From Knufia peltigerae (Eukaryota > Ascomycota > Eurotiomycetes > Chaetothyriales > Trichomeriaceae), in the NCBI GenBank assembly GCA_030247855.1, contig JAPDRN010000089.1:83016-147015 (forward strand): a DNA stretch of 64,000 bases, given 5' to 3'. Below, one piece after another: positions 16,952 to 25,066 of this stretch. Numbering within the stretch: position 1 is the first letter of the stretch; each line of letters opens with the position of its first letter. A program made the translations under genes and the position numbers. A model generated the notes under the pieces. It saw only the letters and a program-made list of their open reading frames with translations. It was not told the origin of the DNA and made no database searches.

Positions 16952-16986
16952 ATGGGGAAGGGCGCAAGTCCTTCCCCATTCTTTTT
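16952..16986 (+). terminator. Terminator/attenuator before pheS
   Basis: A perfect 10-bp stem (16952-16961 with 16970-16979) is followed by TCTTTTTTG. An upstream copy of the 3' arm (CCTTCCC at 16899-16905) could pair with the 5' arm instead and prevent termination. In E. coli pheST is attenuated from a Phe-rich leader at this same position. The only short frame here, from 16907, encodes a single Phe. Confidence 0.75.
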
Positions 16987-17090
16987 TGTGCCGGGCGCAG
17001 CCGTGCAGATGGCGGGCGACCGGCAAGCGGTTGCGACGGCGCGGCCCTTCGTGCATCGCGATGGCAGACCGACTGGAGTTCCGGCTACCC

Positions 17091-18086
17091 ATGAGCGACA
17101 TCCAATCCCTCACTTCCCAGGCGCTGGCCGATGTGGCCGCCGCGCAGAGCCCGGACGCGCTGGAACAGCTGCGCGTGGCCCTGCTTGGCAAGAGCGGCAG
17201 CATCACCTCGCAGCTGAAACAGCTCGGTGCGCTGCCGGCCGACGAACGCAAGGCGGCCGGTGAGGCCATCAACCAGGCCCGCGATGCGCTGAGCAGCGCG
17301 CTGGGCGAGCGCAAGGCAGTGCTGGAAGATGCCGCACTCGATGCGCGCCTGGCCGCCGAGGCGATCGACATCACGCTGCCGGGCCGCAGCGGCGAACGCG
17401 CCGGCCTGCACCCGATCACCCGTACCCTCGAGCGCATCACCGGCATCTTCGGCCGGCTGGGCTACGAGTTGTCCGAAGGCCCGGAGATCGAGGACGACTG
17501 GCACAACTTCGAGGCGCTGAACTTCCCGCCGCACCACCCGGCGCGTGCCATGCATGACACCTTCTACTTCGGTGACGGTCGCCTGCTGCGCACGCATACC
17601 TCCGGTGTGCAGGTGCGCTACATGGGAGAACACCAGCCGCCGCTGCGCATGATCGCCGCCGGCAAGGTCTACCGCAGCGACAGCGACCAGACCCATTCGC
17701 CAATGTTCCACCAGGTCGAAGGACTGCTGGTTGACGAGCACTCGACCTTCGCCGACCTGAAGGGCACGTTGTCCGAGTTCGTGCGCGCGTTCTTCGAGCG
17801 TGATTTCGAGATGCGCTTCCGCCCCAGTTACTTCCCGTTCGTCGAACCCGGCGCGGAAGTGGATATCGCCTGGCAGCAGCCAGATGGCAGCACCCGCTGG
17901 CTGGAAGTGCTCGGCTGCGGCATGGTCCACCCGAACGTGCTGCGCAACGTCGGCATCGATCCGGAGCGCTACACCGGCTTTGCCTTCGGCCTGGGCGTGG
18001 AGCGTTTTGCGATGCTGCGTTACGGCGTCAACGACCTGCGCGCGTTCTTCGAGAACGACGTGCGGTTCCTGAAGCAGTTCGCGTAA
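17091..18086 (+). CDS. pheS: Phenylalanine--tRNA ligase alpha subunit
   Basis: The catalytic subunit of the (alpha-beta)2 phenylalanyl-tRNA synthetase. The 331 aa from the ATG at 17091 start with the coiled-coil arm (about 1-90), followed by the class II core with GPEIEDDWHNFEALNFP, HTSGVQVRYM, KVYRSDSDQTHSPMFHQ and GFAFGLGVERFAMLRYG. A start 30 bases upstream is in frame, but neither has a strong Shine-Dalgarno. It precedes pheT by 86 bp. Confidence 0.97.
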   Translation: MSDIQSLTSQALADVAAAQSPDALEQLRVALLGKSGSITSQLKQLGALPADERKAAGEAINQARDALSSALGERKAVLEDAALDARLAAEAIDITLPGRSGERAGLHPITRTLERITGIFGRLGYELSEGPEIEDDWHNFEALNFPPHHPARAMHDTFYFGDGRLLRTHTSGVQVRYMGEHQPPLRMIAAGKVYRSDSDQTHSPMFHQVEGLLVDEHSTFADLKGTLSEFVRAFFERDFEMRFRPSYFPFVEPGAEVDIAWQQPDGSTRWLEVLGCGMVHPNVLRNVGIDPERYTGFAFGLGVERFAMLRYGVNDLRAFFENDVRFLKQFA

Positions 18087-18097
18087 GCCACAACCAT

Positions 18098-18124
18098 GTC
18101 GTGCCGGGCCATGCCCGGCTGCAC
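18098..18124 (+). repeat. Degenerate REP-like palindrome between pheS and pheT
   Basis: GCCGGGC-CAT-GCCCGGC preceded by GTCG in place of GTAG. It resembles a decayed SMAG unit inside the pheST operon. Confidence 0.45.
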
Positions 18125-18172
18125 TTGAATCCGAAGCCCAGGCGCATGCGCCGGGCCCACCAGGGTGACCCC

Positions 18173-20554
18173 ATGAAATTCTCCGAAAACTGGCTGCGCA
18201 GCCACGTCCCGACCACTGCCTCGCGCGATGAGCTGAGCGCGGTGCTGACCGCCATCGGCCTGGAAGTGGAAGACGTGACCGCGCTTGGCGATGGCCTGCA
18301 GCACGTGGTCGTCGCGCGTATCGTCGAAGCCGAACGCCATCCCGAAGCCGACCGCCTGCAGGTGTGCAAGGTTGATGCGGGACAGGCTGAGCTGCTGCAG
18401 ATCGTCTGTGGTGCGCCGAATGCGCGCCCGGGCCTGGTCGCGCCGCTGGCGATGGTCGGTGCGCAGGTCGGTGAATTGAAGATCAAGCCGGCCAAGCTGC
18501 GCGGCGTCGAATCCAACGGCATGCTGTGCTCGGCCAAGGAGCTGGGCCTGGACAACGATGCCTCCGGCCTGCTGGAACTGCCGGATGACGCGCCGGTTGG
18601 CCAGACCCTGGTGGAGTACCTCGGCCTGCCGGACGCCAGCATCGAGATCAAGCTGACCCCCAACCGCGCCGACTGCTTCAGCATCCGCGGCATCGCCTAT
18701 GACGTTGCTGCAGCCACGCGCAGCGAAGTAGTGGATTTCATCGCAGAGCCGATCGCTGCCCACGGCGGCCGCGAGCTGGCGATCCAGCTCGACGCCGGTG
18801 CCGAAGCGCCGCGCTATCTCGGTCGTGTCATCGAAGGTGTCAACGCCGCGGCGAAGACTCCGTTGTGGATGGCGGAGCGTCTGCGCCGCAGTGGCGTGCG
18901 CCCGGTATCGCTGCTGGTCGACATCACCCAGTACGTGATGCTCGAGCTGGGCCAGCCGATGCACGCCTACGACCTGGGCACCCTGCAGGGCACGATCGGT
19001 GTGCGTCGTTCGCGCGCCGGCGAAAGCCTGAAGCTGCTGGACGGCCGTGACGCTGCGCTGGATGACAGCTTCCTGGTGGTCACCGACGCTGATCGCGCGG
19101 TCGGCCTGGCCGGCCTGATGGGCGGCTTCGATACGCGCGTTACCGATGCCACCACCGCCGTGTTCCTGGAAGCGGCGCACTTCGCGCCGGCCGCGATCAT
19201 GGGCCGTGGCCGCAAGCTGGGCCTGCATACCGATGCCGGCCACCGCTTCGAGCGTGGCGTCGACCCGGCGCTGCCGCGTACCGCCATCGAATACGCCACC
19301 CGCCTGGTGCTGGACCTGGCCGGCGGTATCCCCGCACCGGTTACCGAGGCGGTACGTGAGGCCGACCTGCCGCAGCCGGCCACGATCCTGCTGCGCCGCG
19401 CACGCATCACCCGCGTGCTGGGCATCACCATCGAAGACGCCGAAGTCGAGCGCATCCTGCGCGCGCTGGGCATGCAGGTGGCGATCGCTGGCGAAGGCTG
19501 GCAGGTCACTGCGCCGAGCCGCCGCTTCGACATCGCCATCGAAGAAGACCTGATCGAGGAGCTGGCCCGGATCCACGGTTACGAGCAGATCCCGACCACG
19601 CTGCCGGGTGGTGCATCGCGTGTTGCGATGCCGACCGAGACCCAGCTGGACACGCTCAGCGTGCGCCGCCAGCTGGTTGCCCGTGACCTGCAGGAAACCG
19701 TCAATTTCGCCTTCGTCGACGACGCACTGCTGAGCCAGTGGCAGCTGCGCGACAACCTGGTGCCGCTGGCCAACCCACTGTCGGCCGAGCTGGCGGTGAT
19801 GCGTCCGGCGCTGCTGCCGGGCCTGGTCGCTACCCTGGGCCGCAATGCCGCCCGCCAGCTGGGCCGCGTGCGCCTGTTCGAGATCGGCCGCGTGTTCGCC
19901 CGGCAGACCGGTGACGGGCAACCGGCACCGCTGGAGACCTCGCGCGTAGCCGCTGCGGTCTGCGGTGAAGGGCAGGCGGTGCAGTGGGGCCTGCCGACCC
20001 GCAAGGTCGATTTCCACGACCTGAAGGGCGACCTGGAATCGCTGGCCGCTGCCAGTGGCGCGGTACTGGAGTTCCGCCCGTCCACCCGTGCCTACGGCCA
20101 TCCGGTGCGTTCGGCCGAGGTCTTCCGCGACGGCCTGACGATCGGCTGGATCGGTCAGATCCACCCGCGTCTGGCCAAGGCGATGGACATCGACGTGGAC
20201 GTGTACGCCTTCGAGCTGGATCTGGAAGCGCTGTCCGCCCGTGCGCTGCCGCGCGCCGGTGAACTGTCGCGCTACCCGGCGGTGCGCCGCGACCTGGCCT
20301 TCCTGGTGCCTGAACAGGTGGCCTGGAGTGACCTGGCCGCGACCATCCGCCAGGCTGCCGGCCCGTTGCTGCGCGAGCTGAACCTGTTCGACCGCTACGT
20401 CGGCCAAGGCGTCGAGCCGGGATTCAAGAGTCTCGCTATGGGCTTGATTTTGCAGGACAAGTCGCGCACTCTGACGGACCGCGACGTGGAAGCGGTAGTG
20501 GCCGAGGCGGTCACTGCCATCGAGCGTGAACACCACGCCCGGATCCGCGGCTGA
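18173..20554 (+). CDS. pheT: Phenylalanine--tRNA ligase beta subunit
   Basis: The beta subunit handles tRNA binding and editing. The 793 aa begin MKFSENWLRSHVPTTASRDEL after an AGGGTGA ribosome-binding site. In order they show a tRNA-binding (EMAP-like) domain at about 40-150, the B3/B4 editing module, B5 and core-like domains, and a C-terminal ferredoxin-fold anticodon-binding domain (about 700-793, LSRYPAVRRDLAFLV). It is followed at 27 bp by ihfA, the common gammaproteobacterial arrangement. Confidence 0.97.
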   Translation: MKFSENWLRSHVPTTASRDELSAVLTAIGLEVEDVTALGDGLQHVVVARIVEAERHPEADRLQVCKVDAGQAELLQIVCGAPNARPGLVAPLAMVGAQVGELKIKPAKLRGVESNGMLCSAKELGLDNDASGLLELPDDAPVGQTLVEYLGLPDASIEIKLTPNRADCFSIRGIAYDVAAATRSEVVDFIAEPIAAHGGRELAIQLDAGAEAPRYLGRVIEGVNAAAKTPLWMAERLRRSGVRPVSLLVDITQYVMLELGQPMHAYDLGTLQGTIGVRRSRAGESLKLLDGRDAALDDSFLVVTDADRAVGLAGLMGGFDTRVTDATTAVFLEAAHFAPAAIMGRGRKLGLHTDAGHRFERGVDPALPRTAIEYATRLVLDLAGGIPAPVTEAVREADLPQPATILLRRARITRVLGITIEDAEVERILRALGMQVAIAGEGWQVTAPSRRFDIAIEEDLIEELARIHGYEQIPTTLPGGASRVAMPTETQLDTLSVRRQLVARDLQETVNFAFVDDALLSQWQLRDNLVPLANPLSAELAVMRPALLPGLVATLGRNAARQLGRVRLFEIGRVFARQTGDGQPAPLETSRVAAAVCGEGQAVQWGLPTRKVDFHDLKGDLESLAAASGAVLEFRPSTRAYGHPVRSAEVFRDGLTIGWIGQIHPRLAKAMDIDVDVYAFELDLEALSARALPRAGELSRYPAVRRDLAFLVPEQVAWSDLAATIRQAAGPLLRELNLFDRYVGQGVEPGFKSLAMGLILQDKSRTLTDRDVEAVVAEAVTAIEREHHARIRG

Positions 20555-20581
20555 GCGGGCAGCACTCGGGGGTAGCAGGCA

Positions 20582-20881
20582 ATGGCATTGACCAAGGCGG
20601 AGATGGCGGAAAAGCTGTTCGACGAAGTCGGTCTGAACAAGCGGGAAGCCAAGGAATTCGTCGACGCGTTCTTCGATGTGCTGCGTGAAGCATTGGAACA
20701 GGGACGTCAGGTGAAGCTGTCGGGCTTTGGCAATTTCGACCTTCGGCGCAAGAACCAGCGCCCGGGTCGCAACCCCAAGACCGGCGAGGAAATTCCGATT
20801 TCCGCCCGTACGGTGGTTACCTTCCGTCCGGGCCAGAAGCTCAAGGAGAGGGTGGAAGCTTATGCTGGATCCGGGCAGTAA
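20582..20881 (+). CDS. ihfA: Integration host factor subunit alpha
   Basis: One half of the sequence-specific DNA-bending heterodimer IHF. The 99 aa have the HU/IHF fold: MALTKAEMAEKLFDEVGLNKREAKEFVD helices, the GFGNFDLRRK strand and the RPGRNPKTGEEIPISARTVVTFRPG DNA-binding arm with its conserved Pro. It lies behind pheT, with a 20-bp overlap into the following merR-type gene. Confidence 0.96.
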   Translation: MALTKAEMAEKLFDEVGLNKREAKEFVDAFFDVLREALEQGRQVKLSGFGNFDLRRKNQRPGRNPKTGEEIPISARTVVTFRPGQKLKERVEAYAGSGQ

Positions 20882-21218
20882 CCGCGAACTTCCGCCGATT
20901 CCGGCCAAGCGCTACTTCACCATCGGTGAAGTCAGCGAACTGTGCGACGTCAAGCCGCACGTGCTGCGCTACTGGGAAACCGAATTTCCCAGTCTCGAGC
21001 CGGCCAAGCGCCGTGGCAACCGTCGTTACTACCAGCGCCACGACGTGCTGATGGTGCGGCAGATCCGCAGCCTGTTGTACGAACAGGGCTACACCATCGG
21101 TGGCGCGCGCCTGCGCCTGGATGGTCCGGATGCGCGCGAGGAATCGGCCTTGAGCAACCAGATCATCAAGCAGGTGCGTATGGAACTGGAAGAAGTGCTG
21201 CAACTGCTGCGTCGCTGA
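20862..21218 (+). CDS. MerR-family transcriptional regulator
   Basis: A 118-aa regulator with an N-terminal winged helix-turn-helix (KRYFTIGEVSELCDVKPHVLRYWETEF) followed by RRGNRRYYQRHDVLMVRQIRSLLYEQGYTI and a C-terminal helix for dimerisation. No cysteine-based metal site is visible, so it is not a MerR/CueR-type metal sensor. It overlaps ihfA by 20 bp, indicating cotranscription. This gene behind ihfA is widely conserved in gammaproteobacteria without an assigned target. Confidence 0.9.
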   Translation: MLDPGSNRELPPIPAKRYFTIGEVSELCDVKPHVLRYWETEFPSLEPAKRRGNRRYYQRHDVLMVRQIRSLLYEQGYTIGGARLRLDGPDAREESALSNQIIKQVRMELEEVLQLLRR

Positions 21219-21245
21219 CCCATTTCCGCCGTAATCCGCTATACT
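21215..21245 (+). promoter_or_regulatory. Probable tRNA-Pro promoter
   Basis: TATACT at 21240-21245 sits 41 bp before the tRNA and is followed by a GC-rich discriminator, as in stable-RNA promoters. CTGACC (21215-21220) is a possible -35, but the 19-bp spacer is long. Confidence 0.4.
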
Positions 21246-21285
21246 TCACGGCCCGCCGCACTGGCGGGCACATCGCAGCATCAGT

Positions 21286-21362
21286 CGGGGCGTAGCGCAG
21301 CCTGGTAGCGCATCTGCCTGGGGGGCAGAGGGTCGTCGGTTCGAATCCGGCCGTCCCGACCA
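21286..21362 (+). tRNA. tRNA-Pro (anticodon GGG)
   Basis: A 77-nt cloverleaf: acceptor CGGGGCG/CGTCCCG, D-arm GCGCAGCCTGGTAGCGC, anticodon stem TCTGC/GCAGA with loop CTGGGGG (anticodon GGG), T-arm GGTTCGAATCC and an encoded CCA. An intrinsic terminator follows 16 bp downstream. Confidence 0.97.
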
Positions 21363-21378
21363 CTGTGATGTAACAGAC

Positions 21379-21408
21379 AAGCCTACGCAGCAATGCGTGG
21401 GCTTTTTT
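21379..21408 (+). terminator. Intrinsic terminator after tRNA-Pro
   Basis: An 11-bp stem (21379-21389 with 21394-21404, one T-G pair, loop GCAA) is followed by TTTTTTG. Confidence 0.9.
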
Positions 21409-21480
21409 GTTGCGGCGTTGTATCCTGCGCGCACTCGTACTACCGCGGCTGCTGAACCCGGTACCCACGAGAACACGATC

Positions 21481-21684
21481 ATGGAAACGCAAAGGAATCG
21501 CGCCTGGAGGCGCTCGCAGTCGCGCCACCACGGCGGCGACCACACGGCACCACTGCCGATCTTCAAGCCGGAAAAGAACTGGAAGCTGATGTATACGCGC
21601 GGCGACAAGCTGCTGCGGGCGCGCCAGCTGGGTTTCACCTATCCGGTCCTGAGCCCGCGGCAACTGCTGGATCAGGAATGTTGA
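21481..21684 (+). CDS. Small basic protein of unknown function
   Basis: A 67-aa protein from the ATG at 21481, rich in Arg/His at the N-terminus (RNRAWRRSQSRHHGG) and ending in KLMYTRGDKLLRARQLGFTYPVLSPRQLLDQEC. There is no signal peptide. Its stop overlaps the ATG of the phosphatase-like gene by 7 bp, so the two are probably translated together. I do not recognise the family. Confidence 0.6.
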   Translation: METQRNRAWRRSQSRHHGGDHTAPLPIFKPEKNWKLMYTRGDKLLRARQLGFTYPVLSPRQLLDQEC

Positions 21685-22019
21685 ACCTGTTGTTTGTCTG
21701 CAGCCGCAACCAGCTGCGCAGCCCTACCGCCGAAGCGATGTGGCAGCGCCGGCCAGGTATCAGTGCGCGCTCTGCCGGCACCAGCCCGCATGCGCGCCGG
21801 CCCATCAGCCCAGCGGATATCCGCTGGGCTGATGTCATCTTCGTGATGGAGCCCAAGCACCAGCATCGGCTGCAGGCGAATTTCGCGCGCCTGCTTGAGC
21901 ACACGCCGCTGCACTGCCTGGATATCCCCGACGACTATCGCTGCATGGATCCGGCGTTGATGGCCCTGCTGGAAGCGAAGATCGCCCCTTACCTCACATC
22001 GTCAATGGCGAAGCGGTAG
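21678..22019 (+). CDS. Low-molecular-weight protein-tyrosine-phosphatase-like protein
   Basis: A short (113 aa) member of the LMW-PTP fold. The N-terminal P-loop CSRNQLRS fits the C-x5-R-S catalytic signature (Cys8), followed by the family's S-P-T-A-E. The usual DPY-type acid loop is replaced by DIPDDY, and the protein is shorter than the classical ~150 aa, as in the divergent LMW-PTP-like group. The substrate is unknown. Its 3' end overlaps the convergent GNAT gene by 31 bp. Confidence 0.8.
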   Translation: MLNLLFVCSRNQLRSPTAEAMWQRRPGISARSAGTSPHARRPISPADIRWADVIFVMEPKHQHRLQANFARLLEHTPLHCLDIPDDYRCMDPALMALLEAKIAPYLTSSMAKR

Positions 22020-22438
22020 ATCAGCTCCGGATCACCGTCGTCAAGGCCATGCACGATCCCGCACTGCACGAAGCCTGCGGCTGCCAGCAGCCGCTGCATG
22101 CTGGCATTGGACTGGTTGGTCGAGGTGAAAAGTCGGGTGCCCGCGCTGATCGATGTGGCATGCAGCAGCAACGCACGACCGATACCGTGCCCGCGCAGCG
22201 GCGCGGCGACCATCAGCATCTCGATGAAGGCCTCACCGAAGAAGTGCCGATGTTGGACCCGGTAGCCGACCGGCGTGCCATCGAGCTCGGCGACGTGCAT
22301 ATGGCCGTCCGCCAGCCACTGGCCGATCTGCACGGCACGCCGTGGGTCATCGGCCGCAACGCTGTCCAGGGCGATCAGTGCCGGAAGATCCGTGCACTCG
22401 GCCGCGCGTACCCGAAGTGCTGGAGCCTGCAGCGTCAT
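21989..22438 (-). CDS. GNAT-family N-acetyltransferase
   Basis: A 149-aa GCN5-related acetyltransferase. The acetyl-CoA loop is APLRGHGIGRALL (consensus R/Q-x-x-G-x-G/A); motif B is seen as NASMQRLLAAAGFVQCG. The acceptor substrate cannot be told. The ATGA overlap with the upstream membrane-protein gene (22435) indicates a two-gene operon. Confidence 0.85.
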   Translation of the reverse strand: MTLQAPALRVRAAECTDLPALIALDSVAADDPRRAVQIGQWLADGHMHVAELDGTPVGYRVQHRHFFGEAFIEMLMVAAPLRGHGIGRALLLHATSISAGTRLFTSTNQSNASMQRLLAAAGFVQCGIVHGLDDGDPELIYRFAIDDVR

Positions 22439-22788
22439 CGTCGACGGCTGTGCAGCAGCAAGCCGCTGCCGCTGACCAAGCAGGCCAGAAGCGTGAGCAG
22501 CGACAGCGGCAGGTGGAATTCATCGCGACCGGCCGCAGCGAAGCCTGCATGGATGAGGGCGGTGCCGATACCCAACACGCCGCACAGCAGCGCGTAGCGA
22601 CGCGCAGAGCCCAGGCCGAGCACCACCTGGCGGTAACCGTGCAGCAGTACGCCGATGGCAAGCAGGTTGAACAGCAGGAATCCCTGGATGCCGCCGGGCA
22701 CCTGGAACATTTGCCACTCCTGCCAGAACGCGGCATCGATCTGATGCAGCAGCAAGGACATCATCGTTGCCAGATACCAGCGTTCCAT
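22435..22788 (-). CDS. Small membrane protein, DUF6713-like
   Basis: A 117-aa integral membrane protein with three or four helices (VPGGIQGFLLFNLLAIGVLLHGY, YALLCGVLGIGTALIHAGFA, LPLSLLTLLACLVSGSGLLL). The segment HQIDAAFWQEWQMFQVPGGIQ resembles the DUF6713 family; function unknown. It is coupled to the GNAT gene by an ATGA overlap. Confidence 0.65.
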   Translation of the reverse strand: MERWYLATMMSLLLHQIDAAFWQEWQMFQVPGGIQGFLLFNLLAIGVLLHGYRQVVLGLGSARRYALLCGVLGIGTALIHAGFAAAGRDEFHLPLSLLTLLACLVSGSGLLLHSRRR

Positions 22789-22847
22789 GCGGTGTTTCCT
22801 GCTGTGGGAGCTTCATTCTAGCGAGGATGGGCCCGCAGCCATCGCAC

Positions 22848-23357
22848 TCAGTAGACGCGGAATTCGGCGCGGCAGCCGTCGCTGACCCATACACCGCGTC
22901 GGTCCCAGCCCCAGTTGCGGTCCTCGGTGCAGGTGGTGACCGACTTCTGCTTCACCAACCGCACGTCATGACGGACGCGGATGCGGCAGTGCTTCTCCTT
23001 CTTTTCATAGGATTCGCAGACCAGACGCTCGCCATCGCGATCACGGTCACGGTCACGCCCGGGCCAACGGCCTCGTCCACGCTCTTCGGCGACGAATTCG
23101 GCGCGACAGCCGTCGGTGACCCACAGCATGCCGCGGCGCTGTCCCCAGTTGTCATCTTCCACGCATCGCGTCACCGACAGCTGCCGGGCCAGTCGCGCGC
23201 GTCCTTCGAACGGGCACTGCTGGGTCTTGTTGAAGTGTGATTCGCAGGTCGTGCGCGGCGATGACTCGCTGTCGTAATCCTGGGCCGAGACCGTGGTTGC
23301 GGCCAGCAGCAGGGCAAGCGCAGAACCGCCCAGGGGCAGTAGCAGGCGAAGGCTCAT
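22848..23357 (-). CDS. Secreted DUF3011-type two-repeat protein
   Basis: A periplasmic or secreted 169-aa protein. The signal peptide MSLRLLLPLGGSALALLLAATTVSAQ is followed by two copies of a Cys-rich repeat (about 37-90 and 112-168) with the pattern CES..C.......LV.Q.S...C....NWG...GVWV.DGCRAEF, joined by a GRDRDRDRDGE linker. This is the DUF3011 pattern; function unknown. A GAGG site precedes the ATG. A paralogue with a Gly-rich linker is encoded at 29092. Confidence 0.85.
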   Translation of the reverse strand: MSLRLLLPLGGSALALLLAATTVSAQDYDSESSPRTTCESHFNKTQQCPFEGRARLARQLSVTRCVEDDNWGQRRGMLWVTDGCRAEFVAEERGRGRWPGRDRDRDRDGERLVCESYEKKEKHCRIRVRHDVRLVKQKSVTTCTEDRNWGWDRRGVWVSDGCRAEFRVY

Positions 23358-23630
23358 TGAAACCTCGGGTTGGGAATGGGACGCAAGAATGGCGCACGTG
23401 CGGCGCTCTGCGACGACCGGGACCCGCGCTGGCTCAGGACGGATTTATAAGTGTCCGGCAGCGCATGCAGGGCGTTACATCCCGTATCATCCCCGGCACA
23501 TCCGATTGCATCGGTTTACAGTTTTTTACACGTTCCAGCGCTTTCGAACGCGACCTTCGGGCCTCGCCCGTGGCTGCTGGCGCGGGTGCGGACAAGGATG
23601 TGCGGACCACGACGACCACAGGGGGTTGCG

Positions 23631-23999
23631 TTGATCAGCAGTATCGTCATTCATCGGTCGGCCGGCACAGGCGCGGTCGAAGTGCAGGTCCTGGACACGA
23701 CGTTCAAGGGCAAGCGTGTTTTTGTTGCCTGGGGCCTGCGTGGCCTGGAGTTGACCCGCGAAGCCGAGCCGGAAGATACGGTCGCGGCCCGGCGTGCCTT
23801 GCGACTGGTTTCCCGCCAGGTCGACGGGCCGCGCAGCAGTGAGATTTTCATCGCCAACCAATCGGGCGTGGCGATCAGCGTCTACCGGATGCTGACCGAA
23901 GCCCGCAGCGGCGACGCCGTGTTCTTCCTGTGCGATTCGCCACCGGTGGTGGAATGGCTGGTCACTTCGCTGGAAGTGCAGCCCGAACCGACTGCGTGA
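23631..23999 (+). CDS. Conserved-looking protein of unknown function
   Basis: A soluble, mixed alpha/beta protein of 122 aa. The TTG at 23631 was chosen because AGGGGG lies about 5 bases upstream; an ATG at 23598 is in frame but lacks a well-spaced site. Recognisable parts are an N-terminal strand pair (ISSIVIHRSAGTGAVEVQVLD), FVAWGLRGLELTREAEPEDTVAARRAL and a C-terminal FFLCDSPPVVEWLV. I do not recognise the family. The 273 bp upstream of it hold nothing I can name apart from poly-T tracts near 23520. Confidence 0.55.
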   Translation: MISSIVIHRSAGTGAVEVQVLDTTFKGKRVFVAWGLRGLELTREAEPEDTVAARRALRLVSRQVDGPRSSEIFIANQSGVAISVYRMLTEARSGDAVFFLCDSPPVVEWLVTSLEVQPEPTA

Positions 24000-24020
24000 C
24001 CGGGTGTAGGGCGATGTGCG

Positions 24021-24713
24021 TCATGCCAACGCCGCGTCTACCGCCGCGCGCGCATGCAGGGTCGTGGTGTCGAACAGCGGCACCGGGCTGTCTTCGGCAC
24101 GCACCAGCAGCATGATCTCGGTACAGCCCAGGATGATCGCTTCGGCACCGCGGGCAACCAGGCGTTCGATCACCTCGACGTACACCCGCCGTGATCGCTC
24201 GTTGACCACGCCGGCGATCAACTCCTGGTAGATGATCGCATGCACATCGCGGCGGTCGTCGGCCTCCGGAACCAGTACGTCCAGGCCGAAGCGCTCGCTC
24301 AGCCGGCCACGGTAGAAGTTCTCTTCCATGGTGAAGGCCGTGCCGAGCAGGCCGACACGCTGCAGACCGGCCTGCACGATCGCGGTGGCGGTCGGGTCGG
24401 CGATATGCAGCAGGGGCAGCGGGCAGGCCGCCTCGATCTCACCAACAAGCTTGTGCATGGTGTTGGTGCAGATCAGCAGCAGTTCGGCGCCACCGGCCTG
24501 CAGCCGCTGGGCCGCATCGACCATCTCGTTGCCCAGCGCATCCCAGTCACCGTCATGCTGCAGCTGTTTGATGCGGGCGAAATCCAGCGACCACATCAGC
24601 AACTGCGCCGAGTGCGCACCGCCCAACCGCGCGCGTACCTCTTCGTTGATGAGGCGGTAGTACTGCGCCGAACTTTCCCAGCTCATGCCACCGATCAGGC
24701 CAAGCGTCTTCAT
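24021..24713 (-). CDS. Aspartate/glutamate racemase family protein
   Basis: A 230-aa member of the Asp/Glu racemase superfamily, which interconverts L- and D-amino acids by a two-cysteine, cofactor-free mechanism. The N-terminal MKTLGLIGGMSWESSAQYY is typical. The two catalytic cysteines lie in LLLICTNTMHK (Cys82) and IILGCTEIMLL (Cys197). Substrate preference (Asp, Glu or a hydantoin-type acid) cannot be read out. It is monocistronic. Confidence 0.9.
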   Translation of the reverse strand: MKTLGLIGGMSWESSAQYYRLINEEVRARLGGAHSAQLLMWSLDFARIKQLQHDGDWDALGNEMVDAAQRLQAGGAELLLICTNTMHKLVGEIEAACPLPLLHIADPTATAIVQAGLQRVGLLGTAFTMEENFYRGRLSERFGLDVLVPEADDRRDVHAIIYQELIAGVVNERSRRVYVEVIERLVARGAEAIILGCTEIMLLVRAEDSPVPLFDTTTLHARAAVDAALA

Positions 24714-24715
24714 GC

Positions 24716-24967
24716 GTGTCTCCGTGCCGGGGAGTGCCATTGCAGCACAACCGAGGCCAGGACGCTGCGTGCCGGCGTGATCGGGGCGCGCCATCGCAGG
24801 CGGACCCGCCGCCGCCGCTGCCGGCGGCGTTGGTCGCGCTGTTCGGTGCCGGTTGGCCGGACCTGCTGGTCGCGGTCGCACTGCTGGTCGTGTTCCTGCG
24901 CTCGGCGCTGCGGGTGCTGCGCATCGCGATGGCCGAACTGCGTGCGTCGCGCGTTGCCAGCGGCTGA
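24716..24967 (+). pseudogene. Probable C-terminal remnant of a cation diffusion facilitator
   Basis: An 83-codon frame whose second half (ALVALFGAGWPDLLVAVALLVVFLRSALRVLRIAMAEL) reads like the last membrane helix and tail of a CDF/CzcD-type cation transporter, where G-W-P-D begins the final helix. The N-terminal five helices are absent; the preceding sequence is the racemase gene on the other strand. There is no convincing ribosome-binding site. Best read as a decayed fragment. A free-standing single-helix protein is the alternative. Confidence 0.4.
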
Positions 24968-25066
24968 GTCGCAGCAGCTGTAACCGTCGAATCGACCCTG
25001 GACTGTGCATGGTGGTGACAGCCGCTGCGCACTATCCTTGCAGGGATTATTCCGGTGGACGAAGTG

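Noticed and set aside
18020..20908. 962-codon minus-strand frame opposite pheS-pheT-ihfA
   Set aside because: Shadow frame; the three plus-strand genes are unambiguous.
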